From NCBI GenBank assembly GCA_049324435.1, contig JBMOOQ010000001.1, positions 1 through 64,000 of the forward strand: 64,000 bases of DNA, written 5' to 3'. Position numbers and translations under genes: made by a program. Positions 1 through 9,025 of this stretch are shown piece by piece. The DNA is from Pseudorhodoplanes sp049324435 (GTDB lineage Bacteria > Pseudomonadota > Alphaproteobacteria > Rhizobiales > Xanthobacteraceae). Positions within the stretch are counted from its first letter, which is position 1; each line of letters starts with the position of its first letter. The notes under the pieces were generated by a model. That model was given only the letters and a program-made list of their open reading frames with translations. It searched no databases and was not told the origin of the DNA.

Positions 1-363
1 GTGAGGCGGCCGTGCGTCAGCAATGGCGGACGGCTTATCAGGAATGCCCTGCGTCTTGCGGCGCATCATTCCCCTCACTTCTTCGCTGCAATACCGGCGT
101 GCCCGCGCCGGCCAAACAACAGGGCCGGCGGAGCTTTGTTTTTCGTCATTGCGAGCACTGCGAGGCGCAGCCGAGGCAGGACAAAGCAATTCAGCGCAGA
201 CAAGCGAGATCCCGCTGTGGATTGGGAGGCCAATGGATGGCTTGGCTTCGCGCGCAATGACGGAGGAAGAATTGGAATTGCCCTCGCCGATTCCCCTGCT
301 ATATCCGTTCCTCACATCCGCTTACCCGCGCTCGTTCGCGGGAGTGAGCAGCCGGAGACGACA
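1..363. other. Non-coding region upstream of thrS
   Basis: The thrS reading frame stays open to the left edge, but these 121 codons do not resemble the start of a threonyl-tRNA synthetase, which begins with its TGS domain at 364. The stretch holds one palindromic repeat (144-262). I see no other gene. Confidence 0.6.
144..262. repeat. Interspersed palindromic repeat (CGTCATTGCG family)
   Basis: The element starts with CGTCATTGCGAGC (144) and ends with CGCAATGACG (253-262), a perfect 10-base terminal inverted repeat. The interior carries GCAATTC-like and GGATTG-like words typical of short interspersed palindromes scattered between genes in Bradyrhizobium and Rhodopseudomonas relatives. It has no coding capacity and lies about 100 bases ahead of thrS. 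The family assignment is from memory of the motif; the inverted ends are directly visible. Confidence 0.7.
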
Positions 364-2349
364 ATGACGCAGGTCGCGCTGACCTTTCCCGACGGCGCAC
401 GCCGTGAATTCCCCATCGGTATTTCCGGTCTCGACATCGCCAAGGGCATCTCGCCCTCGCTCGCAAAGCGCACCGTTGCGATGGCGCTCGATGGCGAAGT
501 CATGGACCTCGCCGATCCGATCACCCGGGACGCGAAGATCGAATTTATCAATCGCGAGGACCCGCGCGCGCTGGAGCTGATCCGGCACGATTGCGCGCAT
601 GTGCTTGCCGAAGCCGTACAGGCGTTGTGGCCCGGCACCCAGGTCACCATCGGGCCGGTGATCGAGAACGGCTTCTATTACGACTTCTTCCGCAACCAGC
701 CGTTCACCCCGGAAGACCTGCCGCTCATCGAAAAGAAAATGCGCGAGATCATCGCGCGCGACAAGCCGTTCACCAAGGAAGTGTGGTCGCGCGACGAGGC
801 TAAGCGCGTGTTCCGCGACATGGGCGAAACCTTCAAGGTCGAGCTGGTCGATGCGATTCCGGAAGACCAGCAGATCAAGATCTACAAGCAGGGCGACTGG
901 TTCGATCTGTGCCGCGGCCCGCACATGACCTCGACCGGCAAGATCGGGAATGCCTTCAAGCTGATGAAAGTCGCGGGCGCCTATTGGCGCGGCGATTCAA
1001 ACCGCGAGATGCTGTCGCGCATTTACGGCACCGCCTTCGCCAAGCAGGAAGAGCTCGACGACTATCTGCATCGCATGGAGGAAGCCGAGAAGCGCGACCA
1101 TCGCAAGCTCGGCCGCGAGATGGATCTGTTCCATTTCCAGGAAGAGGGTCCCGGCACGGTGTTCTGGCATCCGGCCGGCTGGACCATGTTCCAGGAAATC
1201 GTCGCCTATATGCGCCGCCGCCTGAAGGGCGATTACGCCGAGGTGAACGCGCCGCAATTGCTCGACAAGTCGCTGTGGGAGACCTCCGGCCACTGGGGCT
1301 GGTTCCGCGAGAACATGTTCATGGCGAAGTCGGCCGGCGATCACACCGACGACGAGCGCGTCTTCGCGATCAAGCCGATGAACTGCCCCGGCCATATCCA
1401 GATCTTCAAGCACGGCCTGCGCTCATATCGAGAGTTGCCGCTGCGGCTCGCCGAATTCGGCATCGTGCATCGCTACGAGCCGTCCGGCGCACTGCACGGA
1501 TTGATGCGGGTGCGCGCCTTCACCCAGGACGATGCGCATGTGTTCTGCACGCCGGAGCAGATGGCGGAGGAGTGCCTCAAGATCAACGATCTGATCCTGA
1601 GCACGTATGCCGATTTCGGATTCGAGGGCGAGATGACGGTCAAGCTCTCGACCCGCCCCGAGCAGCGCGTCGGCTCCGATGAGGCCTGGGATCACGCCGA
1701 AAACATCATGCAGGATGTGCTGAAGCAGATCGAGGCCAGGAGCGGGAACGGCAAGATCAAAACTGCGATCAATCCGGGCGAAGGTGCGTTCTACGGACCG
1801 AAATTCGAATATGTGCTGCGCGATGCCATCGGCCGAGACTGGCAATGCGGCACCACGCAGGTCGATTTCAACCTGCCGGAACGGTTCGAGGCCTTCTATA
1901 TCGCACCCGACGGCTCGAAACAGATTCCGGTGATGATCCACAGAGCCATTTGCGGCTCGATGGAGCGCTTCCTCGGTGTGGTGCTGGAGCATTATGCCGG
2001 CCATCTGCCGCTCTGGCTGGCGCCGAAACAGGCGGTGATCTGCACCATCGTTTCTGACGCTGACGATTACGCAGCCGAGACGGCGCGCATGGCGGCCGCG
2101 ATGGGACTGCGCGTCTCGACCGATTTGCGCAACGAGAAGATCAACTACAAGGTGCGCGAGCATTCGCTTGCCAAGGTCCCTGCCCTGCTCGTTGTCGGCA
2201 AGAAGGAGGCCGCAGAGCGCACCGTTTCGATCCGCCGTCTCGGCAAGGAAGGCCAGCAGGTCATGCCGCTCGATCAGGCGCTCGCGATGCTCGCCGACGA
2301 AGCCTTGCCGCCGGATATCCGGCGCGCCCGCGGCGCAAAGGCTGGCTGA
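364..2349 (+). CDS. thrS: Threonyl-tRNA synthetase
   Basis: Charges tRNA-Thr with threonine in the cytoplasm and edits mischarged serine. The 661-residue length is normal. In order: TGS domain (about 1-62), editing domain with HDCAH at 75-79 and DLCRGPH near 180, class II core, and C-terminal anticodon-binding domain. The three residues that bind the catalytic zinc are recognisable as Cys341 (MNCPGH), His392 (DDAHVF) and His526 (MIHRA). The ATG at 364 is chosen because the TGS domain starts there; the open frame further upstream runs through a non-coding repeat. The stop codon abuts the start of the following SDR gene, so the two are probably co-transcribed. Confidence 0.97.
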   Translation: MTQVALTFPDGARREFPIGISGLDIAKGISPSLAKRTVAMALDGEVMDLADPITRDAKIEFINREDPRALELIRHDCAHVLAEAVQALWPGTQVTIGPVIENGFYYDFFRNQPFTPEDLPLIEKKMREIIARDKPFTKEVWSRDEAKRVFRDMGETFKVELVDAIPEDQQIKIYKQGDWFDLCRGPHMTSTGKIGNAFKLMKVAGAYWRGDSNREMLSRIYGTAFAKQEELDDYLHRMEEAEKRDHRKLGREMDLFHFQEEGPGTVFWHPAGWTMFQEIVAYMRRRLKGDYAEVNAPQLLDKSLWETSGHWGWFRENMFMAKSAGDHTDDERVFAIKPMNCPGHIQIFKHGLRSYRELPLRLAEFGIVHRYEPSGALHGLMRVRAFTQDDAHVFCTPEQMAEECLKINDLILSTYADFGFEGEMTVKLSTRPEQRVGSDEAWDHAENIMQDVLKQIEARSGNGKIKTAINPGEGAFYGPKFEYVLRDAIGRDWQCGTTQVDFNLPERFEAFYIAPDGSKQIPVMIHRAICGSMERFLGVVLEHYAGHLPLWLAPKQAVICTIVSDADDYAAETARMAAAMGLRVSTDLRNEKINYKVREHSLAKVPALLVVGKKEAAERTVSIRRLGKEGQQVMPLDQALAMLADEALPPDIRRARGAKAG

Positions 2350-3156
2350 ATGTCGTCCGAGCTGTTCAGGCTCGATGGCAAGGTGGCGCTGGTCACCGGC
2401 GCAGGCTCCGGACTTGGCCGCGAGATGGCGATCGGGCTCGCGGCCGCTGGTTGCGACGTGATTTGCGCCGACCGCGACAAGAGCTGGGTGACCGAGACCG
2501 TGTCGATCATTCAGAGCGGCGGATGGAAGGCCTCGCGCATCGTCTTCGACGTTACCAAGGAGGACGAAATCGCCCATCTCGGCCGCGCGGTGAAATCCTC
2601 GCATGGCAAAATCGACGTGCTGGTAAACAATGCCGGAGTCGCGCCCTATCCGAAGCGGCTGCACGAAGTCGATTCCGCGGACTGGCGGCGGGTGCTCGAC
2701 GTGAACCTGACCGGGCCGTTCCTTGTGACCCGCGCAGTGATCCCGCTGATGCTGGAGGCCGGTTCGGGCTCGATCATCAATATCGCGTCGCTGATCGGGA
2801 TCGGCGGATTTTATCCGGGCTTCCCAGTGTCGGGCGCAGCCTATGCCGCGGCCAAAGCCGGCCTCACCGGTCTGACACGGCAGATCGCCGCGGAATACGC
2901 CCGGGACAAGATCCGCGCCAACGCCATCGCGCCGGGCTGGCAGGGCGCGGGCACGCGGCTCGCGGATCACTTCAAGGCGGACTGGAGTGCGGAGGATCGA
3001 GAGCGCTTCGAGCAGGCGATCCTCGCCGGCACGCCGATGGGCCGGCGTGGCGACGCGAAGGAATTGCGCGGCCTCGTAATTTATCTCGCCAGCGACGCGT
3101 CGAGCTATGTCACCGGCCAGCTGATCGCCCATGACGGGGGCTGGACTGCGGTGTGA
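2350..3156 (+). CDS. SDR family oxidoreductase
   Basis: Classical short-chain dehydrogenase/reductase of 268 residues using NAD(P)H. Visible motifs are the cofactor loop TGAGSGLG (16-23), NNAG near 95, the catalytic Ser region (NIASLIG) and YAAAK at about 162-166. The end carries the usual IAHDGGWTAV-type closing of the fold. The ATG follows the thrS stop directly with no gap (TGA then ATG), which suggests translational coupling. The substrate cannot be read from the sequence. Confidence 0.9.
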   Translation: MSSELFRLDGKVALVTGAGSGLGREMAIGLAAAGCDVICADRDKSWVTETVSIIQSGGWKASRIVFDVTKEDEIAHLGRAVKSSHGKIDVLVNNAGVAPYPKRLHEVDSADWRRVLDVNLTGPFLVTRAVIPLMLEAGSGSIINIASLIGIGGFYPGFPVSGAAYAAAKAGLTGLTRQIAAEYARDKIRANAIAPGWQGAGTRLADHFKADWSAEDRERFEQAILAGTPMGRRGDAKELRGLVIYLASDASSYVTGQLIAHDGGWTAV

Positions 3157-3243
3157 CCGGAAACGGCGCCACCATATCGTAACAATACATGTTGTGATTA
3201 TATACAATCTATGATTGCATGCGCTCTCCGGGAGGGCGGTCGC

Positions 3244-4251
3244 ATGCACATCGAATCCGTTCGCGCACTCAAGCAGGAAATCGCCGCGGAGGTGGTGCCG
3301 CCGGCGGTCGCCGCCATCGAACAAGCCGGCGGCTTTTCCATCACCACGTTCTCCCTCGACAAGCAGACCAAGGCGCGGCCGCTACTGGCGCTCGGGGTCG
3401 CACCCGGCACCAAGAAGACCGATGTCCGGCTTGCCGTGCGGCTGCAGCGGCATTCACTGGAGCGCTCCGAGACCCTGCTCGACACCATCCGCAAGCGCGC
3501 CCGCGACGAGGTGGACATCCGCTTCGTGGGACGCATCGCCAAGCATACCGGTCCATGGTACCGGTCGCGTCTGCGGCCTCTGCGGCCCGGCGGATCGATC
3601 GGGCATTTCCGCATCACCGCCGGCACCATCGGCGCCTTCGCGCAGGAGCGAAAGTCGGGCAGGATCGTCATTCTGAGCAATAATCACGTTCTGGCCAACG
3701 AGAACGATGCGAAGACCGGCGAGGCCATCCTGCAACCCGGAAACTATGACGACGGGAAGCGGCCAAAAGACGCGATTGCAACCCTTGCCAAATGGGTGGA
3801 CCTGAAGCCGAACGGCAAGAACCAGATGGATGCGGCGATCGCCGCGCTCAAGAATGGCGTGGATTGCGACCCGCTGAATTACGATGCGCTCGGAACCTTG
3901 GCGGGCGTCCGTACGGAGCCAATTCTGCAGCCGATCGCGGTGGCAAAAGTCGGCCGCACCACGGGACTGACTCGCGGCCGCATCACGGCGACTGAGCTCG
4001 ACGATGTCGTTGTATCATACGACGTCGGCGCGATATCGTTCGACGACCAGATCGAGATCGAATCCACCGGAAGCGGACCGTTCAGCTCTGGGGGCGATTC
4101 CGGCTCGCTGATCCTGGACGAAAACATGAATGCCTGCGGTCTTTTGTTCGCCGGAAGTGAAACTGGCGGGTCCAACAACCGGGGCCTGACATATGCAAAT
4201 CCGATCGCACCGGTTCTGAGCAAGCTCGCAATCGTGCTGCCGGTCCCCTAA
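3244..4251 (+). CDS. Trypsin-like (chymotrypsin-fold) serine protease
   Basis: Protein of 335 residues. The C-terminal two thirds is a chymotrypsin-fold peptidase with a complete triad: His in SNNHVLA (about 153), Asp in QMDAAIA (about 200) and Ser in GGDSGSL (about 284). No signal peptide or transmembrane segment is visible, so it may act in the cytoplasm. The first ~110 residues form a separate alpha/beta domain with LALGV, VRLAVRLQ and VDIRFVGRI strands. That layout resembles the N-terminal domain of NAL1-like bacterial proteases. ATG 3244 is preferred over the in-frame ATG at 3211 because GGAGG (3231-3235) lies eight bases ahead. A small gene follows eight bases later. Confidence 0.8.
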   Translation: MHIESVRALKQEIAAEVVPPAVAAIEQAGGFSITTFSLDKQTKARPLLALGVAPGTKKTDVRLAVRLQRHSLERSETLLDTIRKRARDEVDIRFVGRIAKHTGPWYRSRLRPLRPGGSIGHFRITAGTIGAFAQERKSGRIVILSNNHVLANENDAKTGEAILQPGNYDDGKRPKDAIATLAKWVDLKPNGKNQMDAAIAALKNGVDCDPLNYDALGTLAGVRTEPILQPIAVAKVGRTTGLTRGRITATELDDVVVSYDVGAISFDDQIEIESTGSGPFSSGGDSGSLILDENMNACGLLFAGSETGGSNNRGLTYANPIAPVLSKLAIVLPVP

Positions 4252-4259
4252 ATTGGGGT

Positions 4260-4484
4260 ATGGACAACGACAAACTGAATGCGGTCAGGCGGGCCAAGAA
4301 GCGCTTCGCCGAAATCGTTCCGAAAGACGTCGAGGTGGCTGGCATCGGCATCGCCATGACCGAAGGCGATCCGGCGCTCAAGGTGAACCTGCGCAAGCAG
4401 CCGCCGAATCCGGATGCGCTGCCGCAAACCGTGGATGGCGTTCCGGTCATCTACGATGTCGTGGGCAAGATCGCTCCGCGATAA
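4260..4484 (+). CDS. Small partner protein of the trypsin-like protease
   Basis: Conserved-looking 74-residue cytoplasmic protein, eight bases downstream of the protease stop and preceded by TTGGGG as a ribosome site. After a charged helix (1-22) it has VAGIGIA, ALKVNLRKQ, LPQTVDGVPV and YDVVGKI. The same order of strands appears in the N-terminal domain of the neighbouring protease (LALGV, VRLAVRLQ, VDIRFVGRI). It therefore looks like a free-standing version of that domain, possibly an inhibitor, folding helper or substrate adaptor. The coding call is good; the role is inference. Confidence 0.75.
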   Translation: MDNDKLNAVRRAKKRFAEIVPKDVEVAGIGIAMTEGDPALKVNLRKQPPNPDALPQTVDGVPVIYDVVGKIAPR

Positions 4485-4509
4485 TCTTTGGCAGATTATC
4501 TCCGCGCGG

Positions 4510-5508
4510 TCAGCGCGGCTTTGCGTCCGCGGTCAGCGTCTCCAGGAATGCGACCAGATCGTCGCGCTCCTGTTCGGTCAGATCGAACGGATTGATCATC
4601 GGCGAGCGGCTGGGGCGATCGATGCCGCCCCTGGTATAGAAATCCACCACCTTACGCAGGGTCGCCAGACTGCCGTCATGCATGTAGGGCGCGCGCAGCG
4701 CCACCGACCGCAGCGTCGGGGTCTTGAAGGCGAATTGCAGTTTGGGATCGTGTTTCAGCTCGCGGCCCCGGCCGGCATCGGTCGTGGTGGTCCCGATGTC
4801 GTGGAATTTGTCGTCGGTGAAGCGCCAGCCGGTATGGCACGCCGAACAGGCCGCCTCGGTGTGGAACAGAACGAACCCGCGCTTGGCAGCTTCGGAAATC
4901 GCGGCCTCGTCGCCGTCGACCCAGCGGTCGAACGGCGCAATCCCCGGCTCGATGGTCCGCTCGAAGGCGGCCAGTGCAATCACAATAGTGTCCAGATTGA
5001 TCGGCGCACCGGGCATGGCCCTCGCGAATTTTGCCGCATAGCTTTTGTTGTTGCGGACACGAGCGACGATATCGTCCACCCGCACCTCGTGCGGCGTTGC
5101 AAACATCGACATCGAGCCGGTGCCGATCGACGACACCGCCTGCGCTTCGAGCGTGGCATGGCGGCCATCCCAGTCGAAGGGCGGACGGGCGTATCCGATG
5201 CCGAGCAAGGTTTGCGTCTTGCGCGAGGTCGGACGGCCGGAATCGCCGACGCTGCGCGGCCCGCGGCTGGCGAAGCCGAACTCGGGCCGGTGACAGCTCG
5301 CGCAGGCGGTCTTGCCCGACGCGGATATGACCGGATCGAAAAACAGATCGCGCCCGAGATCGGCGAGTGCCGGATTTTCAACAACACGCGGCGGCGGACG
5401 CCGGTATTGCGCCTTCATCTGCTCGAGGGTTTCGGCGGCTGCCGCGCGCGGCATGTGCACGAGCGTCACCAGAACAAGTGCAGCGAGCCAAGCAAGCGAA
5501 CGATTCAT
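4510..5508 (-). CDS. Di-haem cytochrome c peroxidase / MauG family protein
   Basis: Periplasmic electron-transfer enzyme of 332 residues with an N-terminal signal peptide (about 1-25, ending AAAA). It has two c-type haem sites: CASCH (69-73) and CSACH (221-225). This spacing is that of the bacterial di-haem peroxidase/MauG family, which reduces hydrogen peroxide or oxidises a protein partner. A longer frame exists to 5565. GGAGG lies five bases ahead of the ATG at 5508, and an adjacent ATG at 5511 is also possible. It lies just downstream of, and in the same direction as, a secreted proline-rich protein. Confidence 0.9.
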   Translation of the reverse strand: MNRSLAWLAALVLVTLVHMPRAAAAETLEQMKAQYRRPPPRVVENPALADLGRDLFFDPVISASGKTACASCHRPEFGFASRGPRSVGDSGRPTSRKTQTLLGIGYARPPFDWDGRHATLEAQAVSSIGTGSMSMFATPHEVRVDDIVARVRNNKSYAAKFARAMPGAPINLDTIVIALAAFERTIEPGIAPFDRWVDGDEAAISEAAKRGFVLFHTEAACSACHTGWRFTDDKFHDIGTTTTDAGRGRELKHDPKLQFAFKTPTLRSVALRAPYMHDGSLATLRKVVDFYTRGGIDRPSRSPMINPFDLTEQERDDLVAFLETLTADAKPR

Positions 5509-5545
5509 CATCGCCTCCGGGCCGCGCCGCCGCGCACGGCAGACG

Positions 5546-6628
5546 TCAGCGCGCAACCACCGCAATTTCGCGGTCCACGCCCGGGGTCACATTGAAGTCG
5601 TGCTGATACGAGCGTCCTTCATTGCGCGCGATGACGCGATATTCGCCCTCGGCCAGAACCACGCGCGGGAAGGCACCGATCGATTCCTTGATCACGTCGC
5701 CACCGGGCGTCAGAACCGACCATTGCGTATTAGCCAGCGCTTCGCCGCCGGCGCTCGCGACCAGCTTCAGCGTAATGGCGGCAGCACGATGATTGACGGT
5801 CACGTCGGTCACGCGGCCGGCCTGGACGCGGATGTCGGACCGCACCACCGCGTTGCCGTCGCCGTAATGCGAGACGATATGATAGGTGCCCTCCGGCACC
5901 AGCATCACTTCGCCGGTCGTCATATTCTGACTGAGCGCACGCTTGTCGCCGGGCTCGAACTGGCTGCCTTTGTAGACATCGAAATGAATCTGCCCGGGCG
6001 GAATGCGGGTATCGCCGACCTTGCCCTCGATGCGGATGCCGCCCGCCGGGATGTCGAACACCTCGCGCACCGTCTCTGCGCGCAACTGAATTTTTTTCAG
6101 CGTGTGCGCATGTCCCATACTGGCGTGAACGATATAGCCGCCCGGCGGCAGCAGCAGCATCGGCGCCGGCGACTTGTCTTCCCGGATTGCACGAATGGCG
6201 CCGGTCGGATCGGGGCGATCCGGGAAAACACGCCAAACGATACCACCGGGCACGTTAGGCATATCCCGGCCGAACCGGGCACTCAGATGCAACGCGACCT
6301 GTCCGGCAGGAGCCACCGGAGCAAGGGCGGGAACGGGAATCGCCGCCGGCGCGGGTGGACGCTCGACCTGCGCGGGAGGCGGCAGCGGTGCAACCGGAAG
6401 CGGGATCGGTGCAGGCGGCCGCAAGACATCTGATGGGCCGGGGACAGCCAGATTGGCAGCGGGTGGCGCGAGCCGTTGCGGTTCGCCGATGGGTGCCGAC
6501 GGACCTACATTGGCGCTGCCGCCGGTGAAAGGCTGCGCCAAAGACGGAGCGCCGGCGCAAACGACGCAGGCCATGGCAAATGCCAAGCGCATGGCTGCCC
6601 GCCCCGGCGCAGTTCCCATCTCCCTCAT
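5546..6628 (-). CDS. Secreted proline-rich protein with carboxypeptidase-regulatory-like repeats
   Basis: Protein of 360 residues with a signal peptide cleaved near SLA-QP (about 31) and a Pro/Ala-rich linker (about 45-110) suggesting passage through or attachment in the envelope. Several small beta-sandwich-like repeats follow, with motifs LPPGGYIVHAS, VPEGTYHIVSHYG and LAEGEYRVIARNEG. Such YxV repeats resemble carboxypeptidase-regulatory or PEGA-type domains. AAAAGG precedes ATG 6628; an internal ATG at 6592 would give a shorter signal peptide. It is upstream of the peroxidase gene with a short gap, so they may form an operon. No enzyme motif is seen. Confidence 0.75.
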   Translation of the reverse strand: MREMGTAPGRAAMRLAFAMACVVCAGAPSLAQPFTGGSANVGPSAPIGEPQRLAPPAANLAVPGPSDVLRPPAPIPLPVAPLPPPAQVERPPAPAAIPVPALAPVAPAGQVALHLSARFGRDMPNVPGGIVWRVFPDRPDPTGAIRAIREDKSPAPMLLLPPGGYIVHASMGHAHTLKKIQLRAETVREVFDIPAGGIRIEGKVGDTRIPPGQIHFDVYKGSQFEPGDKRALSQNMTTGEVMLVPEGTYHIVSHYGDGNAVVRSDIRVQAGRVTDVTVNHRAAAITLKLVASAGGEALANTQWSVLTPGGDVIKESIGAFPRVVLAEGEYRVIARNEGRSYQHDFNVTPGVDREIAVVAR

Positions 6629-6722
6629 GAGGGCCTTTTCGGCGGTAATCGCGGCGATTTCAAGCCTGCACAGCCGCGCCCCGCTATTTGTACAGCGTTC
6701 CGGCCTGTGCTAGCCGCAGGGC

Positions 6723-7292
6723 ATGCCAGATGCCCTGTCTCTTCTCCGTACCCGCCGCTCGGTCAAGCCAATCGAACTCGGCGCCCCCGCTCCTGCCGGT
6801 CCCGAGATCGACACGCTGTTGACGATTGCCTCCCGCGTTCCGGATCACGGGAAGCTCGCGCCCTGGCGCTTCATCGTCTTCGAAGGCAATGCCCGCTACG
6901 CCATCGGCGAGAAGATCGCAGAGGCGTTCCAGGCCGACCGGCCGGATGCCACCGCCGACCAGATCGCGTTCGAGCGCAACCGTCTGGCCCGCGCGCCGCT
7001 GGTCATCGCCGTGGTCAGCCGCGCCGCGCCTCATGCCAAAATTCCGGAATGGGAACAGGTCATGTCGGCCGGGGCCGCCACCATGAACCTCGTGACCGCC
7101 GCGCACGCGCTGGGCTACGCCGCGAACTGGATCACGGAATGGTACGCCTACGACCCGCGGATTCTGAAGGCCATCGGCCTCGCCGACCACGAGCGCATTG
7201 CCGGATTTGTACATATCGGCACGCCCGTCAGACCGCCGGAGGACCGGCCGCGTCCCGCACTTTCGGAAATCGTAACGCACTACCGCGGTTGA
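6723..7292 (+). CDS. Nitroreductase family protein (YdjA-like)
   Basis: FMN-dependent oxidoreductase of 189 residues, the short single-domain type. RTRRSVK near the N terminus and VPDHGKLAPWRFIVF (about 38-53) match the FMN phosphate and isoalloxazine-binding segments. AGAATMNLVTAAHALGY and WITEWYA correspond to the central helix and later FMN loop. Cytoplasmic, probably dimeric. It is divergent from the secreted protein upstream. Physiological substrate unknown. Confidence 0.9.
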   Translation: MPDALSLLRTRRSVKPIELGAPAPAGPEIDTLLTIASRVPDHGKLAPWRFIVFEGNARYAIGEKIAEAFQADRPDATADQIAFERNRLARAPLVIAVVSRAAPHAKIPEWEQVMSAGAATMNLVTAAHALGYAANWITEWYAYDPRILKAIGLADHERIAGFVHIGTPVRPPEDRPRPALSEIVTHYRG

Positions 7293-7376
7293 TGCCGCGG
7301 CGCTGCTCCGCAGGCAACGGTTGCGCTCTGCCAGCGATGGGCGCTCATTCTTAGCCGCTCGCATCGTGCTTTCACC

Positions 7377-8447
7377 ATGCGCGCGGATTTTCCGGCAACG
7401 CGCTTGTCACCGCAGCCGGAAGCCGCAATCATCCGATCGAGGATTGAACCCGTGTTGCAGGCCCTGATCCGGCGCGCCGTGAATGGTGATCGCGCGGCGG
7501 AGGCAACCACCGAGAAAAAGGCGCCGCCCAAGCCGAGCGTCGGCCTCGCGCTGGGCGGCGGCATTGCGCGCGGCTTTGTGCATATCGGCGTCCTGCAGGT
7601 GCTTGCCAGGAACGGGATCGAGCCCGACATCGTCGTCGGCACCTCGATCGGTGCTGTGGTCGGCGCCTGTTATGCGAGCGACAAACTCGACGCCTTCGAA
7701 CAATGGGCCCGCGGGCTGACGACGCGCGGGGTGCTCGGCTATCTCGACGTCAGTCTCGGCGGCTCGGGGCTGATCGGCGGCAACCGGCTTGCGGATCGGC
7801 TGGAGTCAACGTTCGGCGATGCTTTGATCGAAAACCTGCCGAAGCGCTATGCCTGCATCGCAACCGAGCTGGGCACCGGTCATGAGATCTGGCTGACGCA
7901 TGGACGAGTGGTCGATGCGGCACGCGCCTCCTACGCGCTGCCGGGCCTGTTCACGCCGGTGCGGCTCGGCGGCCGGTGGCTGGTCGACGGAGCACTGGTC
8001 AATCCGGTGCCGGTCTCTGCGGCGCGTGCACTCGGCGCGCGGCTGGTGATTGCGGTGAATCTCAACTCGGACATGCTCGGCCGTGGCGGCACGGTCTCCA
8101 GTCATGGGCCCGATGCAGACGACGCCCGCCTGTTGAGCGAGATGCGGTCACGTCCCGAAGGATTGCGGCGCATTCTCAGTCCGGAATTCCTGCTCAAGCG
8201 GCAACTGATCGGCGACAGGCGCAGTCCCAATATCGCCAGCATCATGGTGGACTCGTTCAACATCATGCAGGATCGCGTCACGCGGTCCCGGCTCGCCGGC
8301 GACCCGCCCGACGTGATGATCGCGCCGCGCTGTGGAAAGATCGGCCTGTTCGATTTCCACCGCGCCAGCGAGGCGATCGAGATCGGAGCGCTGGCAGCCG
8401 AGCGCGCCCTTCCGGATATCAAGGACGCGCTGTCCGCTCTCACCTGA
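7377..8447 (+). CDS. Patatin-like phospholipase family protein
   Basis: Predicted lipid acyl hydrolase of 356 residues, similar to RssA. It carries the glycine-rich oxyanion loop GGGIARG (60-66), the nucleophile motif GTSIG with Ser90, and the catalytic Asp204 in VDGAL, giving a complete Ser-Asp dyad. No signal peptide is visible. The first ~50 residues are poorly conserved in character, and a GTG near 7452 is an alternative start. Convergent with the CBS gene downstream. Confidence 0.9.
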   Translation: MRADFPATRLSPQPEAAIIRSRIEPVLQALIRRAVNGDRAAEATTEKKAPPKPSVGLALGGGIARGFVHIGVLQVLARNGIEPDIVVGTSIGAVVGACYASDKLDAFEQWARGLTTRGVLGYLDVSLGGSGLIGGNRLADRLESTFGDALIENLPKRYACIATELGTGHEIWLTHGRVVDAARASYALPGLFTPVRLGGRWLVDGALVNPVPVSAARALGARLVIAVNLNSDMLGRGGTVSSHGPDADDARLLSEMRSRPEGLRRILSPEFLLKRQLIGDRRSPNIASIMVDSFNIMQDRVTRSRLAGDPPDVMIAPRCGKIGLFDFHRASEAIEIGALAAERALPDIKDALSALT

Positions 8448-8466
8448 AGAACGGATTTGCCGCGGT

Positions 8467-8898
8467 TCAGGCGGTCTGGATGTAGTCGCGCATTGCGCCG
8501 TGTTCGAATTCCAGCTCGGTAAGCCGGTATTTCACCACGTCGCCGATCGAAATAATGCCGACCAGTTTGCCGTCATCGACCACCGGGAGATGACGGAACT
8601 TGCCTTCGGTCATGCGCTCCATCAGCACCGACACCGTATCGACCGGCGTGCAGGTCACGACCTTGCGCGTCATGACCTCCGACAGCGGCATCTGCAGCGC
8701 GCTGCCGCCGTGCTGTGCCAAGGCTCGTACGATATCTCGCTCGGAGACGATCCCGGTGATGCGATCCCCTGCTCCAGTCACGACCAGAGCGCCGATCTTC
8801 ATGTCCGAGAGAATTTTTGCCGCCTCCGCCAGCGTCGCCGTCGGCGCGATGGTTGCGACATTGGCTCCCTTGGCGGAAAGGATCGACTTCACGATCAT
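8467..8898 (-). CDS. CBS domain-containing protein
   Basis: Protein of 143 residues made almost entirely of a tandem pair of CBS domains (about 7-65 and 75-135), with the repeated pattern TLAEAAKILSD...GALVV and VSVLMERMTEGKFRHLPVV-DDGKLVGIISIGDVV. Such paired CBS modules bind adenine nucleotides such as AMP, ATP or NAD and act as cytoplasmic sensors. No fused effector domain is present, so its partner is unknown. Confidence 0.92.
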   Translation of the reverse strand: MIVKSILSAKGANVATIAPTATLAEAAKILSDMKIGALVVTGAGDRITGIVSERDIVRALAQHGGSALQMPLSEVMTRKVVTCTPVDTVSVLMERMTEGKFRHLPVVDDGKLVGIISIGDVVKYRLTELEFEHGAMRDYIQTA

Positions 8899-9025
8899 TG
8901 CATTGCCTCCCTTGGGAAGCGCGGGGCCCGCAACGGGCGAACCCGCGCATGCATCTCAACCGAACGATCAACAGAGTGTTCCACGGCGCAAACATGTTGG
9001 CCAGCACCAAACATGCTGCAATGCG

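Noticed and set aside
1..363. N-terminal extension of thrS to the left edge
   Set aside because: The 121 added codons pass through a palindromic repeat and precede the TGS domain, so they are non-coding.
1423..3324. Long minus-strand open frame of 633 codons opposite thrS and the SDR gene
   Set aside because: It is the antisense shadow of two well-conserved genes in GC-rich DNA and shows no domain.
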